64,000 bases of DNA from Paenibacillus endophyticus (GCF_014192395.1 NZ_JACHXW010000018.1:1-64000); one strand, 5' to 3'. Positions 18,512 to 25,969 are shown, numbered from the stretch's first letter. The notes: a model not told the origin generated them from the letters alone. A program made the numbers and translations.

Positions 18512-19723
18512 TTAGACGATTTCGGTTTGGTACAGCTTCGCTCGGCTGCGGGCGATATCAGGATGGAACTGAATGAGTGCTTCGCTTCTTGTCCGTTTGA
18601 CTTGTGCCATGGCATCTTTGACTTCGGCTTCGCCGGGAGCTTTCTTGGCTGCGGCGTTGATTGCGATCGATAAGCCGGCAACTGTTCCCTGCGCGATCGC
18701 GACTTTGGCGCTCTCTACTCCGGTAATGTTGCCGGCGACATAGAGACCGGGAAGCGGCGTCTGCATATTCTCGCCATGCACCGGAACATGTCCGCCGAGC
18801 TCCGGCACATAGCGGAAAGGGCAGCCGGCAACCGCGGCCAGCTCCGCAAGCGGATACAACCCGCCAGCGATGCATACGAAGTCGGCTTCCACGATGCGTT
18901 CGCTGCCGGCAATCGGTTCTCCGCGCGCAGTGACGTCAGCAATGAGCACGCCTTCTACGGCGTCCCTCCCGACAATCTCGATCGCGCAGCGGCGAAGCTG
19001 AAGCGGCACGTCCAGCATGCGTATTCCTTGTTTGGGGAAAAAGGTCAACGCGAGCTTGCGCAGCATACTGCTCTGCAGAAGCTTCGCACCGTATTTGAGC
19101 ATCGCGCTTGGTGCTAAGTCCGCGAAGCGCAGCAACGAGCCGAGTACGGCTTCGGGGTCGGAGGCATTGCCGCTGAGCGCATTGCCGGGCGGCAGTACGA
19201 TCGCGGCCAAATTGATGCCCGCAAGGCGAAGCTCGGACACGATGGCCATGGCGAGTACGCTCATGCCGATGACGACGCCTCGATTGCCGACGCGAACGCG
19301 TTGTACATTCGTCATCACCTGCGCGGCACCAATTGACATAACGCCGGGAAGCGTCCATCCCGGAAGCGGGTTTGCCGATTCGGCGGCGCCGGTAGCGAGG
19401 AGGACGAAAGGCGCATGATAACAGCCTTGGTTCGTCCATATGGTCCAACTGTTATCACTCGTTCGATTCAAGCCGGTCACAGACACTCCGGTTTGAATAT
19501 GAGCGCCCGCATTCCGGGCACCGAGCACGAGCAATTCAGCTTCCCGAATGCCGTTCCACCAAGCACCGCCAGGCTCCTGATGCAATTGGCCGAGCAGGCG
19601 CCCGCCGGGCTTCATGAATTCATCCAGCAGAAGTACCTTCAAGCCGGCTTGCGCGGCAGAGCAAGCTGCAGCCAAACCTGCTGGTCCAGCGCCGACGACG
19701 ATAAGATCATAGAAGGTATTCAT
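18512..19723 (-). CDS. FAD/NAD(P)-dependent oxidoreductase subunit (HcnB/opine oxidase A-like)
   Basis: 403 residues. The N-terminal Rossmann motif DLIVVGAGPAGLAAACSAAQAG binds FAD, and a second dinucleotide site is near 140 (NRGVVIGMSVLAMAIVSELRLAG). A C-terminal GLYVAGNITGVESAKVAIAQG segment closes the FAD site. Such proteins are alpha subunits of heteromeric D-hydroxyproline, opine and hydrogen-cyanide-synthase-type dehydrogenases. The start overlaps the stop of the Fe-S gene as ATGA, so the two are translationally coupled. The operon is driven by a -24/-12 promoter at 20381-20395. Partner flavoprotein (beta) is probably at 22883. Confidence 0.87.
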   Translation of the reverse strand: MNTFYDLIVVGAGPAGLAAACSAAQAGLKVLLLDEFMKPGGRLLGQLHQEPGGAWWNGIREAELLVLGARNAGAHIQTGVSVTGLNRTSDNSWTIWTNQGCYHAPFVLLATGAAESANPLPGWTLPGVMSIGAAQVMTNVQRVRVGNRGVVIGMSVLAMAIVSELRLAGINLAAIVLPPGNALSGNASDPEAVLGSLLRFADLAPSAMLKYGAKLLQSSMLRKLALTFFPKQGIRMLDVPLQLRRCAIEIVGRDAVEGVLIADVTARGEPIAGSERIVEADFVCIAGGLYPLAELAAVAGCPFRYVPELGGHVPVHGENMQTPLPGLYVAGNITGVESAKVAIAQGTVAGLSIAINAAAKKAPGEAEVKDAMAQVKRTRSEALIQFHPDIARSRAKLYQTEIV

Positions 19724-20076
19724 AAGGAAGGGCTCCTCTCATCCTCCGCCATCTGACGGAACGGTGTTGGAAGGACGGTTCCTGATCGAACGTCCATGCC
19801 TTCCTTAACCGGCGTTAGGCAAGCGCGAACGCCGGTTATGCCTCCAATCGTTACCCGGCATTCCATACAATGCCCGATGTTGCAGTAAATGCCCCTAGGC
19901 GATCCGTTCTCCTCATGTAGCCTCAGCGTCCGAACGCCGCCAGCAAGCAGCGCGGCGGCGATGCTTTCGCCTTCGCGCGCCTTATAAAGTCTCCCATCAT
20001 AGGAAAAGGAGCAGGTTTCTGCGGGTGGGAGAGGGCCAAGAACGGGATGGTGTTCGATTCTGCCGTAGCTCATCAT
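19720..20076 (-). CDS. [2Fe-2S] ferredoxin-like subunit of amine/hydroxyproline dehydrogenase
   Basis: 118 residues. Cluster ligands read YCNIGHCMEC (C-x4-C-x2-C) plus a later C in VRACLTPV, the pattern of HcnA/SoxA-type small subunits. The YDGRLYKAREGESIAAALLAGG segment is the ubiquitin-like ferredoxin fold start. I place the start at the ATG overlapping the upstream TGA (ATGA at 20076-20073), with GGGGG 6 bases before it; an upstream TTG (20088) is less likely. It carries electrons between the two flavoprotein subunits. Confidence 0.87.
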   Translation of the reverse strand: MMSYGRIEHHPVLGPLPPAETCSFSYDGRLYKAREGESIAAALLAGGVRTLRLHEENGSPRGIYCNIGHCMECRVTIGGITGVRACLTPVKEGMDVRSGTVLPTPFRQMAEDERSPSL

Positions 20077-20336
20077 GATTGCCCCCAATCGGTGAAAGAC
20101 ACCGGTCGAACCGGCGGCTGGACTTTTAGCGGGAGCTCGGATGGAAAGTCTCCTCCTGGCTTAATCGCCAAGCGATCGAGCAGCGGCCGGCATATACGGC
20201 CGCCGCATATTCCCATGCCGGCACGCGTGCGCAGCTTCGTCTCGCGCGCGGAGCAGCCATGCTGGCGTATGGTCTCACGGATTTGCTCCAATGTGACCTC
20301 CTCGCATCTGCAAACGATTATCGATGCTTCGTTCAT
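20073..20336 (-). CDS. BFD-like [2Fe-2S]-binding protein
   Basis: 87 residues, bacterioferritin-associated-ferredoxin-like domain. Ligands are CRCEEVT near the N terminus and CGGRICRPL near residue 47, the four-cysteine BFD pattern. In many Hcn-type dehydrogenases this domain is fused to the FAD subunit or encoded beside it. The start at 20336 (MNEASIIVC) has AAGGAGG 8 bases upstream; a longer reading to 20384 would run into the sigma-54 promoter. First gene of a three-gene operon with 4-base overlaps. Confidence 0.85.
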   Translation of the reverse strand: MNEASIIVCRCEEVTLEQIRETIRQHGCSARETKLRTRAGMGICGGRICRPLLDRLAIKPGGDFPSELPLKVQPPVRPVSFTDWGQS

Positions 20337-20380
20337 GTAAACAGCCTCCTTGTTGATCTCTCTGGATACTTTATGAAGAT

Positions 20381-20395
20381 GCAAATTTCATGCCA
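20381..20395 (-). promoter_or_regulatory. Sigma-54 (-24/-12) promoter for the Fe-S/FAD operon
   Basis: On the minus strand the sequence is TGGCATG-AAAT-TTGC, followed by A, matching the TGGCACG-N4-TTGCW consensus at all but one position. Expected transcription start is about 12 bases on, near 20369, giving a leader of about 33 bases to the start at 20336. Confidence 0.78.
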
Positions 20396-20472
20396 TCCGA
20401 TGATACCGCAAGTAGAATTTCATTAATTGAAATACTATGCCATCCAATGATGCGGCAATCGGAATTTCGTAT
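20390..20472. repeat. Two imperfect 36-base direct repeats
   Basis: ATGCCATCC(G/A)ATGAT begins copies at 20390 and 20437 (47-base period), and both contain GAATTTC near the end; about three quarters of positions agree. Copy 1 contains the -24 part of the minus-strand promoter. Copy 2 keeps the TGGCAT but lacks the TTGC box. Confidence 0.65.
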
Positions 20473-20575
20473 ACATAGGCCGCGCGCTAGTCGCGGGTGC
20501 TCCGGGCAGCATTTTAGATAAATATCTATTCGCATCCGAAGAAGCTGCAGCAAAAGTTCGCAATTGTAGAGCCCA

Positions 20576-20590
20576 TGGCATCGTTTTTGC
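20576..20590 (+). promoter_or_regulatory. Sigma-54 (-24/-12) promoter for the second M24 peptidase
   Basis: TGGCATC-GTTT-TTGC, followed by A, matches the -24/-12 consensus with the invariant GG and GC correctly spaced. Predicted start of transcription is near 20602, about 50 bases before the gene at 20651. Confidence 0.75.
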
Positions 20591-20650
20591 AGCTACTAAT
20601 ATGACGAGGACCGACGTCGTCTCAATCCGCTCGAAAAGGTGGGATTCAAT

Positions 20651-21751
20651 TTGATTATGCTGTACCGGAACAGAAGGAGCATGCTCTTGGAAAAGCTGGA
20701 GAAGAAGGCCCTAGGGGCGGCACTGGTGGTATCGCCGGCGTCTATCGCGTATTTGACGGGATTCCGATCGGATCCAATGGAACGATTTATGGCGCTTTGG
20801 ATAAGGGCTGACGGTACGACGATATTGTATGTTCCCGAATTGGATGAGACGAAGGCAAGCATGATACAGGGAATCGATAGGCTGGTGCCCATTCCAGACG
20901 GGAAGCCTGCGATCGAAGTATTAAGGGGGAATTGCGGCGGGGAGCTGCAGCGCTGCGGCATCGAAAAAGAAACACTGAAGTGGAAAATGGCTGAACAGTT
21001 GGTTTATTTATGGCCGGATACGGAATTCGTGGATATCGACTCGGATATCGGGCAGATGCGTGGCTGCAAGACGAGGACAGAGGCGGATCTCGTGAAAGCA
21101 GCGGCAGGCTTTGGGGACGCTGCCCTTGAAGCCGCTTTACGTTTTTTTCGCCGAGGGATGAAGGAAAGGGAGCTTGCGGAGGAAATCGATAGGCAGATTA
21201 TACTGGCCGGAGGGGATGGCCCTGCTTTCAAGACGACCGTGCTGGGAGGCGAACGGTCTGCGCTGCCTCACGGAGAAACCTCGGAATACGTAATCGTCGA
21301 TGGCGATATTGTGCTCGTCGATATGGGGGTGGTTCATAAAGGCTACTTATCGGACATGACTCGGACATTCCTTGTCGGACATGGGACGGCGGAGCAAGAA
21401 CGGATGTACGAAACGGTTCTGGAGGGAAATCGGAGGGCGATTGCCGCCTTGCAATTAGGAGCACCGCTGGCGTCAGTCGATGAGGCGGCAAGGTCGTGGA
21501 TTAGAAGTCGCGGCTACGGAGAACAATTTCCTCATCGCGTCGGCCACGGCCTCGGCATCGAGATCCACGAGCCGCCTTCCGTACACGGCTGGAATGAGCA
21601 GCCGATCGTCAGCGGAATGCTGTTGACAATCGAGCCGGGTATCTACATTCCCGGCTTAGGCGGGGTTCGGATTGAAGACGACCTGTATGTGAATGAGGAT
21701 GGCTTCGCAGAGCAGCTTACCCGTTTTCCGAAGTCATTGAAACGCCTTTAG
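20651..21751 (+). CDS. Xaa-Pro aminopeptidase (M24 family)
   Basis: 366-residue cytosolic M24B peptidase, second prolidase-type enzyme of the locus. Metal ligands: D and D in LVDMGVVHKGYLSDMTRTF, H in PHRVGHGLGIEIHE, E in TIEPGIYIP, E in RIEDDLYV. I prefer the TTG at 20651 (8 bases after AAGGTGGG) to a GTG at 20639 that lies within that site; the ATG at 20657 is a third option. A sigma-54 promoter precedes it. It converges on the activator gene, and its end lies in a 40-base tandem duplication. Confidence 0.9.
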   Translation: MIMLYRNRRSMLLEKLEKKALGAALVVSPASIAYLTGFRSDPMERFMALWIRADGTTILYVPELDETKASMIQGIDRLVPIPDGKPAIEVLRGNCGGELQRCGIEKETLKWKMAEQLVYLWPDTEFVDIDSDIGQMRGCKTRTEADLVKAAAGFGDAALEAALRFFRRGMKERELAEEIDRQIILAGGDGPAFKTTVLGGERSALPHGETSEYVIVDGDIVLVDMGVVHKGYLSDMTRTFLVGHGTAEQERMYETVLEGNRRAIAALQLGAPLASVDEAARSWIRSRGYGEQFPHRVGHGLGIEIHEPPSVHGWNEQPIVSGMLLTIEPGIYIPGLGGVRIEDDLYVNEDGFAEQLTRFPKSLKRL

Positions 21752-21799
21752 TGCGCTGACCCGTTCACCGAAGCCATTGAAACGCCTTCAGTTCGCTGA
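21721..21799. repeat. 40-base tandem duplication at convergent gene ends
   Basis: Copies at 21721-21759 and 21761-21799 agree at 34 of 39 positions (both contain CATTGAAACGCCTT). Copy 1 holds the end and TAG of the M24 gene; copy 2 holds the last codons of the convergent activator gene on the other strand. A partial third copy may follow (CGTTTCCGAA). Confidence 0.8.
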
Positions 21800-22798
21800 A
21801 TCGTTTCCGAACAGCGCGCGGATGCGTTTATAGAGCGTCATTCGTGAAATGCCTAGAAGTTGGGCGGCTGCCTGCTTATTGCCGCTTGTTTCCTGGAGCG
21901 CGGACTCAATAAAACGGCGCTCATAATTCGCGAGCCAATCGGATAATGCCCCTTGCTTTGGCAAGGAGGGGCTAACATCGGAATGCTGCTTGGAGAGTGG
22001 CGACCAATGTGCGGCGCTGCGCAGTACTGCGGGAGGGAGATGCTCGGCTTTAAGCGAGCCGCCTGCGGACAACACGCATAGGCGCTCGATCGCATTTCGG
22101 AGCTCGCGGACGTTGCCAGGCCATGGATGCAGAGCAAGCAGCAAGTGCAATCCTTCGTCTAATGGCACGGTGCAGCCGAACCGTCTCGCGAACAGCTCGG
22201 CGAGGAGCGGAATATCCTCGGGACGGTGGCGAAGGGGCGGAATGTCCAGCTCAATCACATGTATACGATAATACAGATCCTCCCTAAACTTTCCTTGTTC
22301 CACAAGCAGGGCCAAATCGCGATTCGTTGCGGCAATGAAACGGCAGTCTGAGTGGAGGGTACGCGTTCCGCCGACCGGATAATATTCGCGGTCTTCGAGT
22401 ATACGCAGCAGCTTCGCTTGCAAATCGAGCGGCAGCTCTCCGATTTCGTCCAGAAATAGCGTGCCGCCGCGGGCGAGCTCGATCTTGCCGGATTTGCCGC
22501 GCGGATCTGCTCCGGAGAACGCGCCTTTCTCATAGCCGAACAGCTCGCTTTCGGCAAGGCTGGCCATCATTGCGCCGCAATTGACGGCAACGAACGGGGA
22601 ACCGGCCGCTTCGCGAAGGGAATGAATGCCCCTTGCGAACACTTCTTTGCCGACGCCGGTTTCTCCCGTAAGCGTGACGGTGGCGGCAGTATGGGCGAGC
22701 CTGCGCGCCATATCGATAACAGAGAGCAAAGCCGGACTTTTTCCGATCAAATCATGGAATGGATCGGATTGATTATGCATAGAAGCTGTTGGTTGCAA
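21788..22798 (-). CDS. Sigma-54-dependent transcriptional activator without sensor domain
   Basis: 336-residue enhancer-binding protein. AAA+ domain: Walker A GETGVGKE (45-52), sigma-54 contact loop GAFSGA (92-97, Ser in place of the usual Thr), Walker B FLDEIGE (D117, E118), and sensor segments ATNRD and PWPGNVRELRN. The C-terminal Fis-type HTH is NKQAAAQLLGISRMTLYKRI. The AAA+ domain starts almost at once, so there is no PAS, GAF or receiver domain; control must come from a partner, a ligand on the AAA+ domain, or expression level. I start at TTG 22798, 7 bases after AAGGGAGG. It very likely works at the promoters at 20381 and 20576. Confidence 0.92.
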   Translation of the reverse strand: MQPTASMHNQSDPFHDLIGKSPALLSVIDMARRLAHTAATVTLTGETGVGKEVFARGIHSLREAAGSPFVAVNCGAMMASLAESELFGYEKGAFSGADPRGKSGKIELARGGTLFLDEIGELPLDLQAKLLRILEDREYYPVGGTRTLHSDCRFIAATNRDLALLVEQGKFREDLYYRIHVIELDIPPLRHRPEDIPLLAELFARRFGCTVPLDEGLHLLLALHPWPGNVRELRNAIERLCVLSAGGSLKAEHLPPAVLRSAAHWSPLSKQHSDVSPSLPKQGALSDWLANYERRFIESALQETSGNKQAAAQLLGISRMTLYKRIRALFGNDSAN

Positions 22799-22818
22799 CG
22801 AGGGGTCCTCCCTTGAAA

Positions 22819-22856
22819 AGTGTATCTTAATTATTACACTGTCAACCGAAAGTGTA
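22819..22856. promoter_or_regulatory. AGTGTA operator cluster between divergent genes
   Basis: AGTGTA (22819-22824) and TACACT (22835-22840) form an inverted repeat with a 10-base spacer, and a third AGTGTA lies at 22851-22856. They sit between the activator gene (-) and the flavoprotein gene (+). No -24/-12 element is present here, so this promoter is probably under an ordinary sigma factor and a separate regulator. Confidence 0.5.
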
Positions 22857-22882
22857 AATATATGTATCGGTAGGTGACGCAC

Positions 22883-24103
22883 ATGACCATTAAACGGCAT
22901 GCGGACGTGCTTGTTTTAGGAGGCGGCATTATTGGCGCGTCCGTATCATATTTTGCAGCAAAAGCGGGCTTGTCTGTCGCATTGCTTGAACGCGGAGAGA
23001 TTGCTCAAGGAACGTCGTCGCGATGCGACGGGAATATTCTCGTCATCGACAAGGAGCCCGGCTTCGATAGCCTGATGTCGATCGAGAGCCAGCGCATCGT
23101 CGCGGAGCTGGCCCGGGAGCTTGCGCAGCCGTTCGAATACCGAGCTCCCGGTAGCGTATTCGTATGCGAGAATGAAGCGGAAATGGAAGCGGCCCGAAGC
23201 TGGGTGGCGAGGCAAGCTGCGCTGGGGCTCCCGTTCCGGATGCTCGACCGTTACGAAATACGCCAGGAGTCTCGCTATTTCGCAGATGATTTGCCCGGCG
23301 GCTTGGAATGCGGTTCCGATTCGACGGTAAATCCCTATTTGCTGACCTATGCGCTTGCCGACGGGGCGAGGCGCCACGGGGCGGAAATATGTTTGGGGAC
23401 GACCGTGCAAAACGTTGACAAACTGAGCGGTAATGGTTATGCCGTCGAAACGGACCAAGGCACATGGGTCGCGGGCAAGGTTGTCAACGCTGCTGGCTGC
23501 TGGGCGCCAATGATCGGAGGGATGGTAGGTATAGACATTCCGATTGCTCCGCGCAAGGGTCATCTCATTGTCGCTTCCAGGCAGCAGCCGGTCGGCATGC
23601 GCAAGGTAATGGAGTTCGGTTATTTGATGTCCAAATTCGGAGGCACTCGTCAAGTCGATCGCTTGACGGAACAATACGGCGTGGCGCTCGTCTTCGAGCC
23701 TACCGAAAGCCAGAACTTTCTGATCGGCTCCAGCAGGGAGTTCGCCCGTTTCGATACGACAGTACGGCCGGAAGTCATCGCCTGCATGGCCAGGCGGCTG
23801 CTCCGATTTTATCCCGCGTTATCCGATTTTCAAATCATTCGCACGTATACCGGCTTGCGTCCTTGGACGCCCGACCATTTGCCGATCGTATCCGAGGTCG
23901 AAGACATGCCGGGCTACTATATTGCAGCTGGACACGAAGGAGACGGCATCAGCCTGGCTGCCGTAACCGGCAAGCTGATGGGAGAATTGCTTACGAATGC
24001 CAAGACGACATGCATTCCGGCGGAACCTTTGAGATTCGGCCGATTCAATAAGAATGAAGGGGGTAACGACCATGAACGCAGCGCGCGTGTATCGCACCAT
24101 TGA
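22883..24103 (+). CDS. FAD-dependent oxidoreductase (D-amino-acid/D-hydroxyproline dehydrogenase-like)
   Basis: 406 residues, DAO-family flavoprotein. FAD motif DVLVLGGGIIGASVSYFAAKAGLSVALLERG at the N terminus and the closing segment TYTGLRPWTPDHLPIVSEV with GHEGDGISLAAVTGK near the end are typical of the beta subunits of proline/hydroxyproline/opine dehydrogenases. Expected reaction: cis-4-hydroxy-D-proline to 1-pyrroline-4-hydroxy-2-carboxylate, passing electrons to the Fe-S and FAD subunits encoded at 18512-20336. ATG at 22883 with TAGGTG 6 bases upstream. It overlaps the racemase gene by 32 bases. Confidence 0.88.
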   Translation: MTIKRHADVLVLGGGIIGASVSYFAAKAGLSVALLERGEIAQGTSSRCDGNILVIDKEPGFDSLMSIESQRIVAELARELAQPFEYRAPGSVFVCENEAEMEAARSWVARQAALGLPFRMLDRYEIRQESRYFADDLPGGLECGSDSTVNPYLLTYALADGARRHGAEICLGTTVQNVDKLSGNGYAVETDQGTWVAGKVVNAAGCWAPMIGGMVGIDIPIAPRKGHLIVASRQQPVGMRKVMEFGYLMSKFGGTRQVDRLTEQYGVALVFEPTESQNFLIGSSREFARFDTTVRPEVIACMARRLLRFYPALSDFQIIRTYTGLRPWTPDHLPIVSEVEDMPGYYIAAGHEGDGISLAAVTGKLMGELLTNAKTTCIPAEPLRFGRFNKNEGGNDHERSARVSHH

Positions 24104-25112
24104 CACTCATACGGGAGGCAATCCGACCCGAACGATTATTAGTGGAATGCCGAAGCTAACAGGAACGACCATGGCGGAAAAGATGCTCGATATGAAACAA
24201 AATCATGACGGCATTAGGCGGCTGCTGATGAACGAGCCTCGCGGGCATGAGGTGATGTCGGGAGCATGCCTGGTGCCGCCTTGTCAGGAAGAAGCCGATG
24301 TAGGCGTCATTTATATTGAAACAGGCGGCTACCTGCCGATGTGTGGGCACGATACGATCGGTTTTTGCACCGCATTGGTCGAATGCGGACTTGTGCCGGT
24401 AGAGGAGCCGATAACGGTAATTAGGCTGGATACGCCCGCTGGACTTGTTCGCGCGGAGGTGACGGTCAATGAAGGGACCGCTCTCCAGGTGGCATTCCGC
24501 AATATTCCAGCATTCCTGCATAGCGTTAGCAGCGTATACGTTCCAGGGCTAGGAGACGTGGCATTCGAAATTGCTTACGGCGGCAATTTCTTCGCGATTA
24601 TAGACGCCCGCGCATGCGGGCTGCAGCTTGAGCCCTCGAATGCGGCGGCTATCATTAAGCAAGCGGTTCAAATTCGGCAAGCGATTAACAAGAGCTTGGT
24701 CATTGAACATCCGGAATCTACGTTTATACGAGGCGTAACGCATGTCGAGTTCTATGGCGATGCCTGCCATCCAGACGCGGATTTACGCAATGCGGTTGTC
24801 GTGCCTCCGGGAGGCATCGACCGCTCGCCTTGCGGCACGGGCACTTCGGCAAAGCTGGCAGCGCTGTTTGCGCAGGGAAAAATCGCTCTTGGCGAGACGT
24901 TCGTTTACGAAAGCATTGTCGGCTCGCTTTTCAAAGGCAGGGTGTTGGAGCAGACGATAATTGGCATGCAGCAGGCCGTCGTAACGGAAATTGCCGGTTC
25001 GGCAAGGATGATGGGCATGCACACGTTTTATTCCGATCCGGAAGATCCGTTGAACGAAGGTTTTTTGTTCGTACCTCCAAACGATCACGGAGGGGAGAAT
25101 GCCCAAACATGA
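24072..25112 (+). CDS. Proline racemase family protein, probable 4-hydroxyproline 2-epimerase
   Basis: 346 residues. Both catalytic cysteines are present, C91 in PMCGHDTIG and C254 in RSPCGTGTSAK; a Cys/Cys pair marks racemases and epimerases rather than trans-3-hydroxyproline dehydratases, which have Ser or Thr at the first site. N-terminal TIDTHTGGNPTR and NEPRGHEVM are family signatures. It should convert trans-4-hydroxy-L-proline to cis-4-hydroxy-D-proline, the entry step of the pathway. ATG at 24072 after GGGGG; the start lies inside the upstream gene and the end overlaps the next gene by ATGA. Confidence 0.93.
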   Translation: MNAARVYRTIDTHTGGNPTRTIISGMPKLTGTTMAEKMLDMKQNHDGIRRLLMNEPRGHEVMSGACLVPPCQEEADVGVIYIETGGYLPMCGHDTIGFCTALVECGLVPVEEPITVIRLDTPAGLVRAEVTVNEGTALQVAFRNIPAFLHSVSSVYVPGLGDVAFEIAYGGNFFAIIDARACGLQLEPSNAAAIIKQAVQIRQAINKSLVIEHPESTFIRGVTHVEFYGDACHPDADLRNAVVVPPGGIDRSPCGTGTSAKLAALFAQGKIALGETFVYESIVGSLFKGRVLEQTIIGMQQAVVTEIAGSARMMGMHTFYSDPEDPLNEGFLFVPPNDHGGENAQT

Positions 25113-25969
25113 AATTTAGTAGAATGGCCAAATCGTTGGACGTTCATGTCGCTGGCTGGCCGCTGCGGGTCCTGTTCGATGTCGCGGAGCACCGCGAGGC
25201 AGAGACGCTGGAGGAAAAAGCTTTGCGGTTATGGCAAGCGGAACGTTCGCCGCTTCGCTGGCTGCAGCATGAGCCGAGAGGGCATGCTGCAATGCGAATC
25301 GGTGTCGTGACCTCATCGCGAAAAGGAGATTACGGCTTGATGGTATTCGATTCGGAAGGCATGTGCCTGGTTGACGGAATGGATGCGCTCTGTGCAGCTT
25401 TGGCTATGACGGAAACCGGGTTATTGGCAAACGCGGACGGAATCGTATTTGAGACGGAGAGCGGATCGATTGCGGTTGGTCCAACGGACAGTGAAACCAG
25501 ACGGTCTGCCGTTTACCGGTTGGCTTCGTCCGAGCTCGCTTCCTACAGGGTTGTTCGGGCGCTTGACGCCGGATTGTCGCTTCATCCCCGCAACGCTTAT
25601 GAGATCGAAGAATATATAGGAAGCTGCGCGGAAGGTAAAACAACGGTGCTCGCGGAGGAGAAGAATGGCATGGAATGGGTGCTCGCTGCGATCGGCCGCG
25701 ATGGTTGTTTAGTGCGCGCTCCACACATGGCCGCGATCGGAGCGATGCTCGCTAAGCTTCGCGGGGAAGGGGCGAATTGCAATGTCCCCCATCGCTTCAT
25801 TGGTCTTGCAGGCGGGTTAGTAGAGTGCATGATCATATCAACAGACGGTATTGGGGAACGTGACCTGGAATTAGTCTTGGTTTTGACCGCACGCGCCAGA
25901 TTGGTCGCGTCGTGCGAATTCATTCTTGATCCGCTGGATGAGCTTGGTGAAGGCTTTCTATTGCGATGA
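25109..25969 (+). CDS. Degenerate proline racemase paralogue
   Basis: 286 residues, clearly related to the preceding gene (HVAGWPLRV versus HTGGNPTRT; LQHEPRGHAAM versus MNEPRGHEVM; DGMDALCAALAMTETGLL versus CGHDTIGFCTALVECGLV). The first catalytic Cys aligns to Asp and the SPCGTG motif is missing, so it cannot be a two-cysteine racemase. It is shorter by about 60 residues. The ATG overlaps the upstream TGA (ATGA), so it is made together with the active enzyme. It may be an accessory or heterodimer partner, or a ligand sensor; this is inference. It is full and in frame, so not an obvious pseudogene. Confidence 0.82.
   Translation: MKFSRMAKSLDVHVAGWPLRVLFDVAEHREAETLEEKALRLWQAERSPLRWLQHEPRGHAAMRIGVVTSSRKGDYGLMVFDSEGMCLVDGMDALCAALAMTETGLLANADGIVFETESGSIAVGPTDSETRRSAVYRLASSELASYRVVRALDAGLSLHPRNAYEIEEYIGSCAEGKTTVLAEEKNGMEWVLAAIGRDGCLVRAPHMAAIGAMLAKLRGEGANCNVPHRFIGLAGGLVECMIISTDGIGERDLELVLVLTARARLVASCEFILDPLDELGEGFLLR

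Larger units (their letters stand above)
20337..20650. promoter_or_regulatory. Divergent control region with two sigma-54 promoters
   Basis: This 314-base intergenic region separates the Fe-S/FAD operon from the second M24 gene. It holds a -24/-12 promoter on each strand (20381-20395 minus, 20576-20590 plus), two imperfect 36-base direct repeats (20390-20425 and 20437-20472), a TTTCA-TTAAT-TGAAA inverted repeat at 20417-20431, and a TAGATA-AA-TATCTA palindrome at 20515-20528 midway. The last two are candidate activator sites. No gene is seen inside. Confidence 0.7.

Noticed and set aside
20339..20384. Longer start for the BFD-like protein at 20384
   Set aside because: It would overlap the sigma-54 promoter and lacks a ribosome site, while 20336 has AAGGAGG at the right distance.
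22741..22883. Sigma-54 promoter for the beta-subunit/epimerase operon
   Set aside because: I looked on both strands and found no GG-N10-GC pair in a TGGCA/TTGC setting.
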